This document shows, in pieces, positions 23,582 through 32,007 of a stretch of DNA of 34,786 nucleotides. The translations under genes were made by a program, and so were the position numbers. Numbering within the stretch: position 1 is the first letter of the stretch; each line of letters begins with the position of its first letter. The stretch lies in contig CACHPB010000010.1 of the NCBI GenBank assembly GCA_902581585.1, forward strand, positions 1 to 34,786, read 5' to 3'. The DNA is from an uncultured Pelagibacteraceae bacterium. Its GTDB lineage: Bacteria; Pseudomonadota; Alphaproteobacteria; Pelagibacterales; Pelagibacteraceae. The notes below the pieces were generated by a model. That model saw only the letters and a list, made by a program, of their open reading frames with translations. It did not search any database and had not been told where the DNA came from.

Positions 23582-23628
23582 ATGATAATATCATAATCTT
23601 ATAAATTTGCATTATTTATTTATTTCAA
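23582..23628 (-). promoter_or_regulatory. Candidate promoter and overlapping 13-bp palindrome for the RhtB exporter
   Basis: On the minus strand TTGAAA (23628-23623) and TATAAG (23603-23598) are 19 bp apart (18 for TTATAA). Just downstream, ATGATA-x-TATCAT at 23582-23594 is a perfect 6+1+6 palindrome placed near the expected transcription start, as for a repressor operator. The region is shared with the divergent TIGR03643 gene. Confidence 0.35.
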
Positions 23629-23643
23629 GATTGCTAGAATTTT

Positions 23644-23943
23644 ATGAAAAAAAGTCACAGGCCCACAACCAGAGTTAAAAATCCTGAGCCAAAACCTGGT
23701 AGTCCAGACTGGGTCATTTGGGCAGCATGGGCAGATAGAATTACATTTGAAGATATAGAAAAAAAAACTGGAAAAACAGAATCTGACGTAATTAAGATTA
23801 TGAGAAGAAGTTTAAAACCTTCGTCTTTTAGGCTATGGAGAAAAAGAGTAAATTCACAAAGCATTAAACATAGAAAAAAGTTTGAATATTCAAGAAAACA
23901 AATAAGAGTTAAGATAAAGAAAAATGAAATTCATAACTGGTAA
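23644..23943 (+). CDS. TIGR03643 family protein
   Basis: 99 residues. The core WAAWADRITFEDIEKKTGKTESDVIKIMRRSLKPSSFRLWRKRV-type sequence (about residues 27-70) is the signature of the TIGR03643 family as I recall it: a helical segment resembling a helix-turn-helix followed by the near-invariant LKPSSFR-W-RKRV and then a KH. Function is unknown. The C-terminal third is very basic (many Lys/Arg), so nucleic-acid binding is possible (inference). It is followed 28 bp later by a glutaredoxin gene in the same direction and is divergent from the RhtB exporter. Confidence 0.85.
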   Translation: MKKSHRPTTRVKNPEPKPGSPDWVIWAAWADRITFEDIEKKTGKTESDVIKIMRRSLKPSSFRLWRKRVNSQSIKHRKKFEYSRKQIRVKIKKNEIHNW

Positions 23944-23971
23944 AATCAAGAAATATAATTATATCTAAAGT

Positions 23972-24226
23972 ATGAAAAATATAACAATGTATTCAGGACC
24001 AATGTGTGCATTCTGTGATGCTGCAAAAAGATTATTAAAAAGAAATAATCTTGAATACAAAATTATTGACGTATCTACAGGTCCAGAGATTAGAGATGAA
24101 ATGATACAGAAAGCTAATGGAAGAAGAACAATTCCTCAAATTTTTTTTAACGATGAGCATATTGGCGGTTATCAAGAGCTTAGAGATCTTGAAAAAAATG
24201 GTCAACTAGAAGCATCTTTAAAATAA
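23972..24226 (+). CDS. grxC: Glutaredoxin (Grx3-type)
   Basis: 84 residues, typical GrxC size. The thioredoxin-fold landmarks are all present: active site C12-A-F-C15 after YSGPM, the cis-proline loop TIPQIF (P55) and the glutathione-binding GGY at 65-67 followed by EL-x-DLE. The active site CAFC replaces the common CPYC, which may shift redox potential. It reduces disulfides and ribonucleotide reductase using glutathione in the cytoplasm. It ends one base before the stop of the convergent dioxygenase gene, with no terminator visible between them. Confidence 0.92.
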   Translation: MKNITMYSGPMCAFCDAAKRLLKRNNLEYKIIDVSTGPEIRDEMIQKANGRRTIPQIFFNDEHIGGYQELRDLEKNGQLEASLK

Positions 24227-24227
24227 A

Positions 24228-25463
24228 TTAATCCCAATCAACTAATCCTAATTGTTTTTTTGCTAATTCACTTAAGTCATTTACTGTAACTCTACCTTTA
24301 TAATCTACTTCATAATCTTCAGGAGCAAAATCAGGTGGACTTTTGCCTTCGATAAATTTTTTTGATTGTTTTTTTATATAATCAATATTTTTTTTACAAT
24401 AAGGTGTTGCTCCAACATAAATAACGTTTGAGTAATTTTTACCTTGATGTTTTTCCTCAACTGCATGTACCACATCTGGATGCCACCAAATAGTATCTCC
24501 AGGATTCATCTTTGGAATTGAGATTAAACCTTCTAGTAACAAACTATGATATTTTTCATTTATTGATAAAGCTTTTCCTGCTTTTGATCCACATAATTCA
24601 TTTTCAGGAACATCATCTAGTAATGCTCTTGTTAAAACGTATGACATTCCTTTCACAATAGGAATTAATTGTAAAGTTCCATCATTTGGACCCTGCTCTG
24701 TTAAGGCAGTCCATCCTTGAAATGTTCTAAATACATGTGCTACGGCAGGCGATTCAAATTCAATTGTTTCATCTCTATATTTTGCATCATATGGATTAAA
24801 ATTTTCAAAATTGTCTGAAAATATATCATTGTAAATTTTTTGATATGCTTTATCTGTCCATCTTTCAATTGACCCAGCATCACAATGTGGGGATAAACCT
24901 AAAGTATCATCTCCTGGTTCTCTTCTTCTCACTCGATCTGCGTAAACAAGTTCTCTATTTGGATCAAATACATTTTTACCCTCATAATTATGGTTCCAAA
25001 AATTATTCAACCATTTTTTAACAGTTTCCATTTCTTTAGAATGTCTAATTTCTGATTGAGCTTTAGACCAATATAATCCAAAAATTTGAGGTTTTCCTGA
25101 TTTTAAGTCGCTAAAGTATTTGTCTATACCTATCTTTTTTTTTTGGTCTTCAAAATAATTATTTTCCAAGACATATTTATCTAAATCTTCATTTAATTCT
25201 ATTACCTTTTTTTTATCAAAAACGTTTCTAATGATTATACAGCCACGTTTGAATACTTTATCTTTAATTATCTTTTGATCATTAATAGAAATATCTTCAA
25301 ATTCTATTTCTGGGATAATTGTGTCTTTTGACTCTTTAATTATCGCAACTTCTTTTTGAATATATTTTTCAATTTTTTTAAAATTATTAACAAAGTTTTT
25401 TGATTTTTTTCTTAGCTTAATTTTTTCAGAAATAATCTTATTTTGTATTTCGATAAAATTCAT
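24228..25463 (-). CDS. DUF1479 (YbiU-like) Fe(II)/2-oxoglutarate-dioxygenase-fold protein
   Basis: 411 residues, close to E. coli YbiU. Recognised by YADRVRRREPGD, LGLSPHCDAGSIERW, the HVFRTFQGWTALTEQGP block and LLDDVPENELCG, all near-diagnostic for DUF1479. The metal site is readable as H-x-D in PHCDAG (about 192-194) and a distal His in WWHPDVVHAVE (about 327-332). No substrate is established for the family. It is last in the seven-gene minus-strand operon, 13 bp after msrB. It is a second 2-oxoglutarate-dioxygenase fold in this window besides glaH, unrelated in detail. Confidence 0.88.
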   Translation of the reverse strand: MNFIEIQNKIISEKIKLRKKSKNFVNNFKKIEKYIQKEVAIIKESKDTIIPEIEFEDISINDQKIIKDKVFKRGCIIIRNVFDKKKVIELNEDLDKYVLENNYFEDQKKKIGIDKYFSDLKSGKPQIFGLYWSKAQSEIRHSKEMETVKKWLNNFWNHNYEGKNVFDPNRELVYADRVRRREPGDDTLGLSPHCDAGSIERWTDKAYQKIYNDIFSDNFENFNPYDAKYRDETIEFESPAVAHVFRTFQGWTALTEQGPNDGTLQLIPIVKGMSYVLTRALLDDVPENELCGSKAGKALSINEKYHSLLLEGLISIPKMNPGDTIWWHPDVVHAVEEKHQGKNYSNVIYVGATPYCKKNIDYIKKQSKKFIEGKSPPDFAPEDYEVDYKGRVTVNDLSELAKKQLGLVDWD

Positions 25464-25476
25464 AATTTGAAATCGA

Positions 25477-25845
25477 TTATTTTGGTTTGAAAACTAGGCA
25501 CACCCCGTTATTACAATATCTTTTGCCAGTTGGCTTTGGTCCATCATCAAAAATATGCCCATGGTGCCCACCACATATTTTACAATGGTATTCAGTTCTA
25601 GCATATCCAATATAATGATCAGTTTTAGTTTCAAATACATCAGGAAGAGACTCGTAAAATGAAGGCCATCCTGAACCGCTTTCATACTTGGTATTTGAAT
25701 CAAATAATTTTGTTTCGCAATTTGCGCAATAATAACTACCCTCTCTCTTTTCAAAATTTAATTCGCTAGAGCCTGGAGCCTCTGTTGCTTCTTCAAACAA
25801 AACTTTTTTTTGTTGATCTGATAAATTTGGGTTATTTTTTGTCAT
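25477..25845 (-). CDS. msrB: Peptide methionine-(R)-S-oxide reductase MsrB
   Basis: 122 residues. Zinc cysteines C40-x-x-C43 and C88-x-x-C91, the GSGWPSF loop (57-63), GHHGHIFDDGP and the catalytic C111 in RYCNNG are all present. The usual RYC(I/V)NS continues here as RYCNNGVCLVF, adding a Cys at 116. It reduces methionine-R-sulfoxide in proteins, probably using thioredoxin. No signal peptide, so cytoplasmic. It overlaps the upstream deacetylase-family gene by 14 bp. Confidence 0.93.
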   Translation of the reverse strand: MTKNNPNLSDQQKKVLFEEATEAPGSSELNFEKREGSYYCANCETKLFDSNTKYESGSGWPSFYESLPDVFETKTDHYIGYARTEYHCKICGGHHGHIFDDGPKPTGKRYCNNGVCLVFKPK

Positions 25846-26737
25846 TTAAATATTTTGCACAATTTTTATGTAAACTTGCGTGCAATTCAATAAGTTTTTC
25901 AAAGTCTTTATTATAACCACCCCCTAAAACACCACAAATAGGAATTCTTCTTTCAAAAAAGTTTCTAATAACCATTTCATCTCTTCTATTAATGCCAATA
26001 TCAGTGATTTTTAATTTGCCTAGTCTATCGCCTAAATGAATATCAACACCTGCAATATAAAATACAAAATCAAAATTAAAATCGTTCAAGAAAATTAAAT
26101 TCTTTTTTAAAATATTCAAGTATTGCTCGTCTTCCATGTCTTGTTCAAGCTCAACATCTAAATCACCTTTTGATTTTATAGGAGGGTAATTTACTTTCGA
26201 GTGCATGCTAAATGTAAAAACATTATTTTCATTTTTAAATATTTCTGCATTTCCATTTCCTTGGTGAACATCAAGATCTAGAATGAGAATTTTATTAGCT
26301 AGTCCTCTATTTAAAAGATATTTTGCAGCAACAGCTACATCATTAAAAACACAAAATCCTGCTCCCTCGTCATATATTGCATGGTGGCTTCCACCAGCAG
26401 TATTACAAGCTATTCCATAGTTAATGGCCAATTTAGAAGCTAACACAGTTCCACCTGTTGCAACTAAAGATCTTCTCACGACACTATCAACTAAAGGAAA
26501 GCCTATTTTTTTTACTAGTGTTTGTTCTAATGTTTTATTTTTAATTTTTAAAATATACTCTTCCGAGTGAACCTCTTTAAGTGTATCGAATGAACATGGC
26601 TCAGGTTTATAAAATTTTTTAATTATTTTTTCTTTTTTAAGAAAATTTGCTAATTCACCAAATTTTTTAATTGGAAATTTATTATCATCACCAATCTTTG
26701 CTTCATAATCAGGATGATTTACAACTGGTAATTCCAC
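25832..26737 (-). CDS. Histone-deacetylase-family amidohydrolase (class II/AcuC-like)
   Basis: 301 residues, full length for the bacterial family, which begins with the same LPVVNHPDY start. The arginase/deacetylase active site is readable: GGSHHA (tandem His 118-119), ILDLDVHQGNG (metal ligands D156 and H158), MHSKVNYP and a later Asp in AGVDIHLGDRLG, with GGGYNKD near the C-terminus. Bacterial members deacetylate small acetylated amines such as polyamines, or proteins. It lies one base after the hydroxyacid dehydrogenase gene, in an amino-acid-type operon, so an acetylated amine or amino-acid substrate is plausible. Confidence 0.88.
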   Translation of the reverse strand: MELPVVNHPDYEAKIGDDNKFPIKKFGELANFLKKEKIIKKFYKPEPCSFDTLKEVHSEEYILKIKNKTLEQTLVKKIGFPLVDSVVRRSLVATGGTVLASKLAINYGIACNTAGGSHHAIYDEGAGFCVFNDVAVAAKYLLNRGLANKILILDLDVHQGNGNAEIFKNENNVFTFSMHSKVNYPPIKSKGDLDVELEQDMEDEQYLNILKKNLIFLNDFNFDFVFYIAGVDIHLGDRLGKLKITDIGINRRDEMVIRNFFERRIPICGVLGGGYNKDFEKLIELHASLHKNCAKYLNDKK

Positions 26738-26738
26738 T

Positions 26739-27689
26739 TTACTTTATTTCTCTTATAGGCTTACCGGCAACACAAGCTTCTAAATTTTCAATCATTTGTG
26801 TATAAAAAATTGAATAATTTTCTGCCGTTACATAACCTAAGTGTGGCAGCAAAAGTGCATTAGGTACAAATCTTAGTTTATGACCAGCAGGCAAAGGCTC
26901 TTTGTCATAAACATCAATGCCTGCACCTGCGATTACATTAGTTGAAAGTGCTATAATCAAATCATCTTCATTTACAATCGGACCTCTTGAGGTATTAATC
27001 AAAAAAGCTGTTTTTTTCATTTTATCAAACTCAGCAAGTTTAAAACAATCTTTATATCTTTCTCCCCCTTGTACATGAATTGATATGAAATCAGAATTTT
27101 GGATTATATCTTCTTTGCTTGAAGGCAAGACATCAAGCTCTTTGCATTTATCTAGACTGAGATTTTCACTCCATGCCATTACTTGCATACCAAACGCTTT
27201 TCCAATTTTGGCAACTTGAGATCCAACTTTTCCTAAACCAATAAGACCAAGAATTTTTCCTTTTAATTCAACTCCCACTGTTGTCTGCCAATAGCCTTGG
27301 TACATATTATCAACTTCCACTTTAATATTTCTTGCTAGTCCTAAAATTAAGGCCCATGTTAATTCACATGTTGGATTTGAATTGATTTCTGTGCCTGTAA
27401 CAATAATTTTAGCTTTTTTTGTTGCTTCAAGATCTATGGCTTTATTTCTCATTCCGCTTGTTGAGATGTATTTTAGTTTTTTTAAACTTTTAATAATATT
27501 TGAAGTAATTGAAGTTCTTTCTCTCATAATAAGCAGAGCTTCAAATTCTTTTAATTTTTCTATAGCGTCGTCCTCGTTTTCAAAAGGTTCACTAAAAATC
27601 TCAATATCAAATTTTGATGAAAGATTTTTCAAATCAATAAATTCTTGAGCAATGTTTTGAAAATCGTCTAAAATCGCAACTTTAAGCAT
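26739..27689 (-). CDS. D-2-hydroxyacid dehydrogenase, NAD(P)-dependent
   Basis: 316 residues from the ATG at 27689, which gives the normal N-terminus MLKVAILDD; an in-frame upstream ATG at 27740 would add 17 atypical residues inside the preceding gene. The Rossmann motif GLGKVG (151-156) and the catalytic Arg-Glu-His set R235 (NTSRGPIV), E264 (DVYDKEP) and H283 (LLPHLGY) are in place. It interconverts a D-2-hydroxyacid and a 2-oxoacid. The ATG overlaps the stop of the upstream permease by 8 bp (ATGCTTAA). The neighbours (flavoprotein, IOR) also handle 2-oxoacids, so it may dispose of or supply one. Confidence 0.9.
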   Translation of the reverse strand: MLKVAILDDFQNIAQEFIDLKNLSSKFDIEIFSEPFENEDDAIEKLKEFEALLIMRERTSITSNIIKSLKKLKYISTSGMRNKAIDLEATKKAKIIVTGTEINSNPTCELTWALILGLARNIKVEVDNMYQGYWQTTVGVELKGKILGLIGLGKVGSQVAKIGKAFGMQVMAWSENLSLDKCKELDVLPSSKEDIIQNSDFISIHVQGGERYKDCFKLAEFDKMKKTAFLINTSRGPIVNEDDLIIALSTNVIAGAGIDVYDKEPLPAGHKLRFVPNALLLPHLGYVTAENYSIFYTQMIENLEACVAGKPIREIK

Positions 27690-28587
27690 TTTGAATTTTT
27701 TTATTCGAGATTGTAATACCAGCAATAATAAAAATTGCACCTAAGAAATGATAAAATAATATTTTCTCATTGAAAATTATCATAGCCATTATAGCACCTA
27801 GTATGGGCATTAAATGTAAAAAAACTCCAGATCTATTTGCACCAATTAATTTTACACCCTTTATCCAAAATAAAAACGAGATTAAACCAGGAAAAAAAAC
27901 AACATAGAACAAAACTAAATAAAAAGAAGATTTTAATTTGATTGTACTTCCTAAACTGTAGTCAATAAAATACATAGGAATTAAAAAAATAACTCCAAAA
28001 GTTATAACGACCTGTAATAGAGAAATTGGAGATAAATTAAATTCCTTTTTTTTTAAGAGAGTTGAATATAGTGACCAGGCAAACATGGCTATCAATGCAA
28101 AAATATCTCCCTTATTAAAAGACAAATTTAACAGATTATTTAAATTTGCTTTAGTAATTATAAACAAAACACCTGTAAGTGAGAGAAATACACCGGTTAT
28201 TTGAAAGAAATTTGTTTTCTCAATTTTAAGTAAAGATGAAAATAATATTATCATAACCGGGACTGTAGATATCATAAGCACTCCAGTTATTACTTGGGTA
28301 TGTCTTAAAGAATAAAAAAGGGCAGAATTAAATACACTCACAGCTAATATTCCTAAAATCGAAAATAAGAAAATATTGTCCAATATAATTTTTTTCTTAC
28401 TTAATAATTCCTTATAAGTAAATGGGAGTAAAACTAACCAAGCTAAAAACCATCTATAAAAATTTAATGATATTGGAGGTATGTCAATAATACTTGCTGC
28501 TTTACCGACTATAAAATTACCAGCCCAAAATAAACAAGCTAGCACCAAGTATAGAGAGGCTAGATATATTGGACTAAGAGTTTTCAT
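27682..28587 (-). CDS. DMT-superfamily (EamA) permease
   Basis: 301 residues with about ten membrane helices in two EamA repeats; the repeat starts are visible at LVLACLFWAGNFIVGKAA and GDIFALIAMFAWSLYSTLLKK. The end is SNKKIQNA. It is probably an exporter of amino acids or metabolites (family knowledge). It overlaps the IOR stop by 14 bp and the next start by 8 bp. Unlike the interrupted EamA gene at 8169-9027 it is intact. Confidence 0.9.
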   Translation of the reverse strand: MKTLSPIYLASLYLVLACLFWAGNFIVGKAASIIDIPPISLNFYRWFLAWLVLLPFTYKELLSKKKIILDNIFLFSILGILAVSVFNSALFYSLRHTQVITGVLMISTVPVMIILFSSLLKIEKTNFFQITGVFLSLTGVLFIITKANLNNLLNLSFNKGDIFALIAMFAWSLYSTLLKKKEFNLSPISLLQVVITFGVIFLIPMYFIDYSLGSTIKLKSSFYLVLFYVVFFPGLISFLFWIKGVKLIGANRSGVFLHLMPILGAIMAMIIFNEKILFYHFLGAIFIIAGITISNKKIQNA

Positions 28588-31500
28588 GAAAAGAATTAAG
28601 TAAATCTGTTCTATTGTTAATAGCTTCTTTTATATTCTTTTCTTTGACGTGTCCAAATCCTCTTATTTGATCAGGTATTGATGCTATTTTGACAGCTGTT
28701 TCATAGTTTGATTTATTTATTTTTGATCCAATATCAACGATAGTTTGTTTATAATCTCTTATTAGTTCTCTCTCTTTTTTTCTTTCATTTAAATAACCAA
28801 ATGGATCAAATTTTGTACCTCTTAAAAATTTAAATTTTGAGATTAATTTAAATACATTAAACAACCATCCACCAAATTTAATCTTTAGTAATTTACCATC
28901 TACTTTACTTTTTTTACTGAAAATTGGTGGAGCTAAATAAAAGTTGTAACTAAAGTTACCTTCAAAGTTTTTATTTATATCATCTGAGAATTTTTTATTT
29001 GTCATTAATCTCGATACTTCATACTCATCTTTGTAAGCCATTAATTTAAAGTAATTTTTTAATACTGCTGTGGAAAATTGACTTCCATTTCCAACTTCTT
29101 TGTCAACTTTTTTTGCATAACTCACCAAATCTTCATAATTTTGAGCATATTTTTTATTTTGATAGTCTTCTAAAAATTTAAATCTATTCTGATATTTCGC
29201 ATCAAAACCCTCTAATATTTCAGGTTCATCTTTGACTATATTAATTACTTCCTCTTTTAAATTTTCATAATGTCTACCAAATCTGAATGCATCAATATTA
29301 TCTTTCACACTAGCGCCATTTAATTCAATTGCTTTTTCAATTGATGAGGCTGAAATTGGTATCAGGCCTGATTGATATGCAATCCCAACATTAAACATAT
29401 TCGATAGTATTGAATTTCCTAAGATCTTAGATGTAATTTTATTTGATGATATAAATTTTATATTCTCTAATCCTGCTATATTAATTAAATTATTTCGCAT
29501 TTCCTCGAATGGTAAATAAAAATCTTTGTCACGTGTAAAATCTCCTGGCATTACTTCATCTGTATTAATTATTAGTTTTGAAATTTTATTATCCAAAGTT
29601 TTTATTATTTCTAAATCATTTGATACTAGTAAATCAAATCCTAAGAGTAGGTTTGTATCTCCGTAGGATAATCTGATTGCCCCAACATCCTCTGGTTTTT
29701 CAAAAATTCTTAAAAAGCTTTTAACAGCTCCGCCTTTTTGGGCTAGGCCAGTCATATCAAGAACACCAGATCCTCTACCATCTATTTGGGCTGCTGTAGC
29801 AAGCACTGCTCCAATAGTAACAACGCCAGTTCCACCTATTCCAGCAATCATTATTCCATAAGATTTATTTATTTCAGGAAGTATTGGCTCTTCGATTTTT
29901 GAATTTATTTTATTTATAAGGTTTTCATCGTAATTTTTTTTAATTTTTATCTCTCCCTCAAGACTTACAAAGCTTGGACAAAATCCATCTACACATGTGT
30001 AATCTTTATTGCATGATGATTGATCAATTTGTCTTTTTCTTCCATACTCAGTTTCAACAGGAGCAATTGAAACACAATTTGATTGTACTCCACAATCTCC
30101 ACATCCTTCACATAGGTCCTTATTTATAAATATTTTTTTATTAGGCTCTTCTAAAATACCTTTTTTTCTTCTTCTTCTTTTTTCAGCTGCACAAGTCTGA
30201 TCATAAATTATGACAGTCGTTCCATTAATTTTGCTTAATTCAATTTGAACATCTATAATATTCTTTCTGTCATAAACTTTTGAATTTTTGGCAAAGCCTC
30301 CAGTGTCACCATACTTTTTAATTTCATCTGTAATTATTGCTATTTCTTTAACTCCTTCAGCTTCAAGCTGTTTAGACATTTGGGCAACAGTTGGTAAGCC
30401 ATCCAATGCTTGTCCACCAGTTAAGGCGACAGCATCATTGTATAATATCTTAAATGTCATTTTAGTTTTTGCTGCAACTGCGTGTCTAATTGAGAGAATT
30501 CCGGAGTGAATATAAGTTCCATCTCCCATATTTTGAAAAACATGGTCAGTATTACTAAAAACTGACTCTCCTACCCAAGTAGCTCCCTCAGATCCCATTT
30601 GTGAAAAACCCTCGTTATCTCTTTCCATATGTTCGACAAGATAAGCACAACTAATTCCCGTTATTGCTCTACTTCCCTTAGGAATTCTAGTTGAGGTATT
30701 ATGAGGACAACCTGAACAAAAATGTGGGACTCTTTTTAAGGAAATATTTGAATTAGTTAACTCAATTAAAGATTTCAATTGCATTGAAAAATTAGACACA
30801 TCCTCAGGTAATTGTAGATATTTTATTGTTTCATAAATTTTTAAGCCAATCTCTCCTGGGTCTAAAGCTCCAGACGAAACAAACAGATCTTTACTATCCT
30901 CATCTTTTTTTCCAATTACTTTTACTTTTAGGTCTTTATTAAATAAAATTTCTTTTACTTGTGTCTCAATAATTGATCTTTTTTCCTCAACTACAATGAT
31001 CTTATCCAAATTTTCTGCAAATTTTTCAATTAGTGTTTCTTCTAATGGCCAAGGCATAGCAATTTTAAGAAATTTAATTCCTATATCATTTGCCACTTCT
31101 TTATTTATTCCTATTTTTTCAAGTCCTAACTTGGTGTCTAAGAAAGATTTTCCTGTGCTAATTATTCCAATTCTAGGTTTTTCTGAATCAAAAATTAATT
31201 TATTTAAATTATTTAATTTACAATATTCTTTTACGTATTTTAATTTATGGTGATGTAAACGATATTCTTTTTCTTGAGCTGTATCTTTCAATCTAATATT
31301 TAACCCATCAGATGGATAATTTTCATCAGAAATATCTTTAAGAACAACTCTGTTTTCATCTAAATCTACTGTTGCGCCAGAACTAACATTGTCATGAACA
31401 CACTTTATACCAATCCAACAACCACTTTTTCTTGATAACTCAATTCCTATAATCCCATAGTCTAATATTTCTTGAACTCCACTTGGGTTTAAAAAAGGGA

Positions 31501-31993
31501 TCATAGCATCAATCATCGCAAATTCGCTTTGATGTGAAGTTGTAGAGGATTCACAAATGTGATCATCACCCATCAGGGCAATTACTCCACCAAACTTTGA
31601 AGTACCAGCTAAGTTTACATGCTTTAAAGCATCTCCTGCTCTATCAACTCCCGGTCCTTTACCATACCAAATTCCATATACACCATCATATTTATCTTTT
31701 TTTCTAAGATTAACTTGTTGTGTGCCCCATAAAGATGTTGCTGCAAGTTCCTCATTAATTCCAGGTTGAAAGAAAATATTATTTTCATTCAAATATTTTT
31801 TATTTTTTATTATTTGTTGATCATAACCGCCAAGAGGTGACCCTCTATAGCCAGATATATAACATGCAGTATTAAGATTTTGGTGTCTATCTCTTCTAGA
31901 CTGAACAATAGGAACTCTAACTAAAGCTTGGGCTCCAGTTAAAAATCTGGTTCCTTTACTTAATTTATATTTATCATCAAGTTTAATATCCAC
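28574..31993 (-). CDS. Fused indolepyruvate:ferredoxin oxidoreductase family protein
   Basis: 1139 residues, the size of the fused alpha/gamma IOR of proteobacteria. The order is an N-terminal thiamine-enzyme domain (GYRGSPLGGYDQQ at about 48-60), CSGCPHNTS at about 425, GDGTYIHSG with the ThDP site at about 488, a ferredoxin-like segment CEGCGDCG at about 627 with further Cys downstream, then the gamma domain from about 715 (GIGGTGVVTIG). It oxidatively decarboxylates arylpyruvates, or related 2-oxoacids, to acyl-CoA with ferredoxin as electron acceptor. It lies 14 bp after a D-amino-acid-dehydrogenase-like gene that could supply the 2-oxoacid. The exact substrate is inferred from family. 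Confidence 0.93.
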   Translation of the reverse strand: MDIKLDDKYKLSKGTRFLTGAQALVRVPIVQSRRDRHQNLNTACYISGYRGSPLGGYDQQIIKNKKYLNENNIFFQPGINEELAATSLWGTQQVNLRKKDKYDGVYGIWYGKGPGVDRAGDALKHVNLAGTSKFGGVIALMGDDHICESSTTSHQSEFAMIDAMIPFLNPSGVQEILDYGIIGIELSRKSGCWIGIKCVHDNVSSGATVDLDENRVVLKDISDENYPSDGLNIRLKDTAQEKEYRLHHHKLKYVKEYCKLNNLNKLIFDSEKPRIGIISTGKSFLDTKLGLEKIGINKEVANDIGIKFLKIAMPWPLEETLIEKFAENLDKIIVVEEKRSIIETQVKEILFNKDLKVKVIGKKDEDSKDLFVSSGALDPGEIGLKIYETIKYLQLPEDVSNFSMQLKSLIELTNSNISLKRVPHFCSGCPHNTSTRIPKGSRAITGISCAYLVEHMERDNEGFSQMGSEGATWVGESVFSNTDHVFQNMGDGTYIHSGILSIRHAVAAKTKMTFKILYNDAVALTGGQALDGLPTVAQMSKQLEAEGVKEIAIITDEIKKYGDTGGFAKNSKVYDRKNIIDVQIELSKINGTTVIIYDQTCAAEKRRRRKKGILEEPNKKIFINKDLCEGCGDCGVQSNCVSIAPVETEYGRKRQIDQSSCNKDYTCVDGFCPSFVSLEGEIKIKKNYDENLINKINSKIEEPILPEINKSYGIMIAGIGGTGVVTIGAVLATAAQIDGRGSGVLDMTGLAQKGGAVKSFLRIFEKPEDVGAIRLSYGDTNLLLGFDLLVSNDLEIIKTLDNKISKLIINTDEVMPGDFTRDKDFYLPFEEMRNNLINIAGLENIKFISSNKITSKILGNSILSNMFNVGIAYQSGLIPISASSIEKAIELNGASVKDNIDAFRFGRHYENLKEEVINIVKDEPEILEGFDAKYQNRFKFLEDYQNKKYAQNYEDLVSYAKKVDKEVGNGSQFSTAVLKNYFKLMAYKDEYEVSRLMTNKKFSDDINKNFEGNFSYNFYLAPPIFSKKSKVDGKLLKIKFGGWLFNVFKLISKFKFLRGTKFDPFGYLNERKKERELIRDYKQTIVDIGSKINKSNYETAVKIASIPDQIRGFGHVKEKNIKEAINNRTDLLNSFHENS

Positions 31994-32007
31994 ACTATAT
32001 TACTTTA

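Noticed and set aside
24226..24228. Terminator between the convergent glutaredoxin and DUF1479 genes
   Set aside because: The stops are one base apart and I see no stem with a T-run in the flanking coding ends.
26739..27740. Longer start of the hydroxyacid dehydrogenase at 27740
   Set aside because: It would add 17 atypical residues and lie inside the permease gene; the ATG at 27689 gives the standard N-terminus and an 8-bp overlap.
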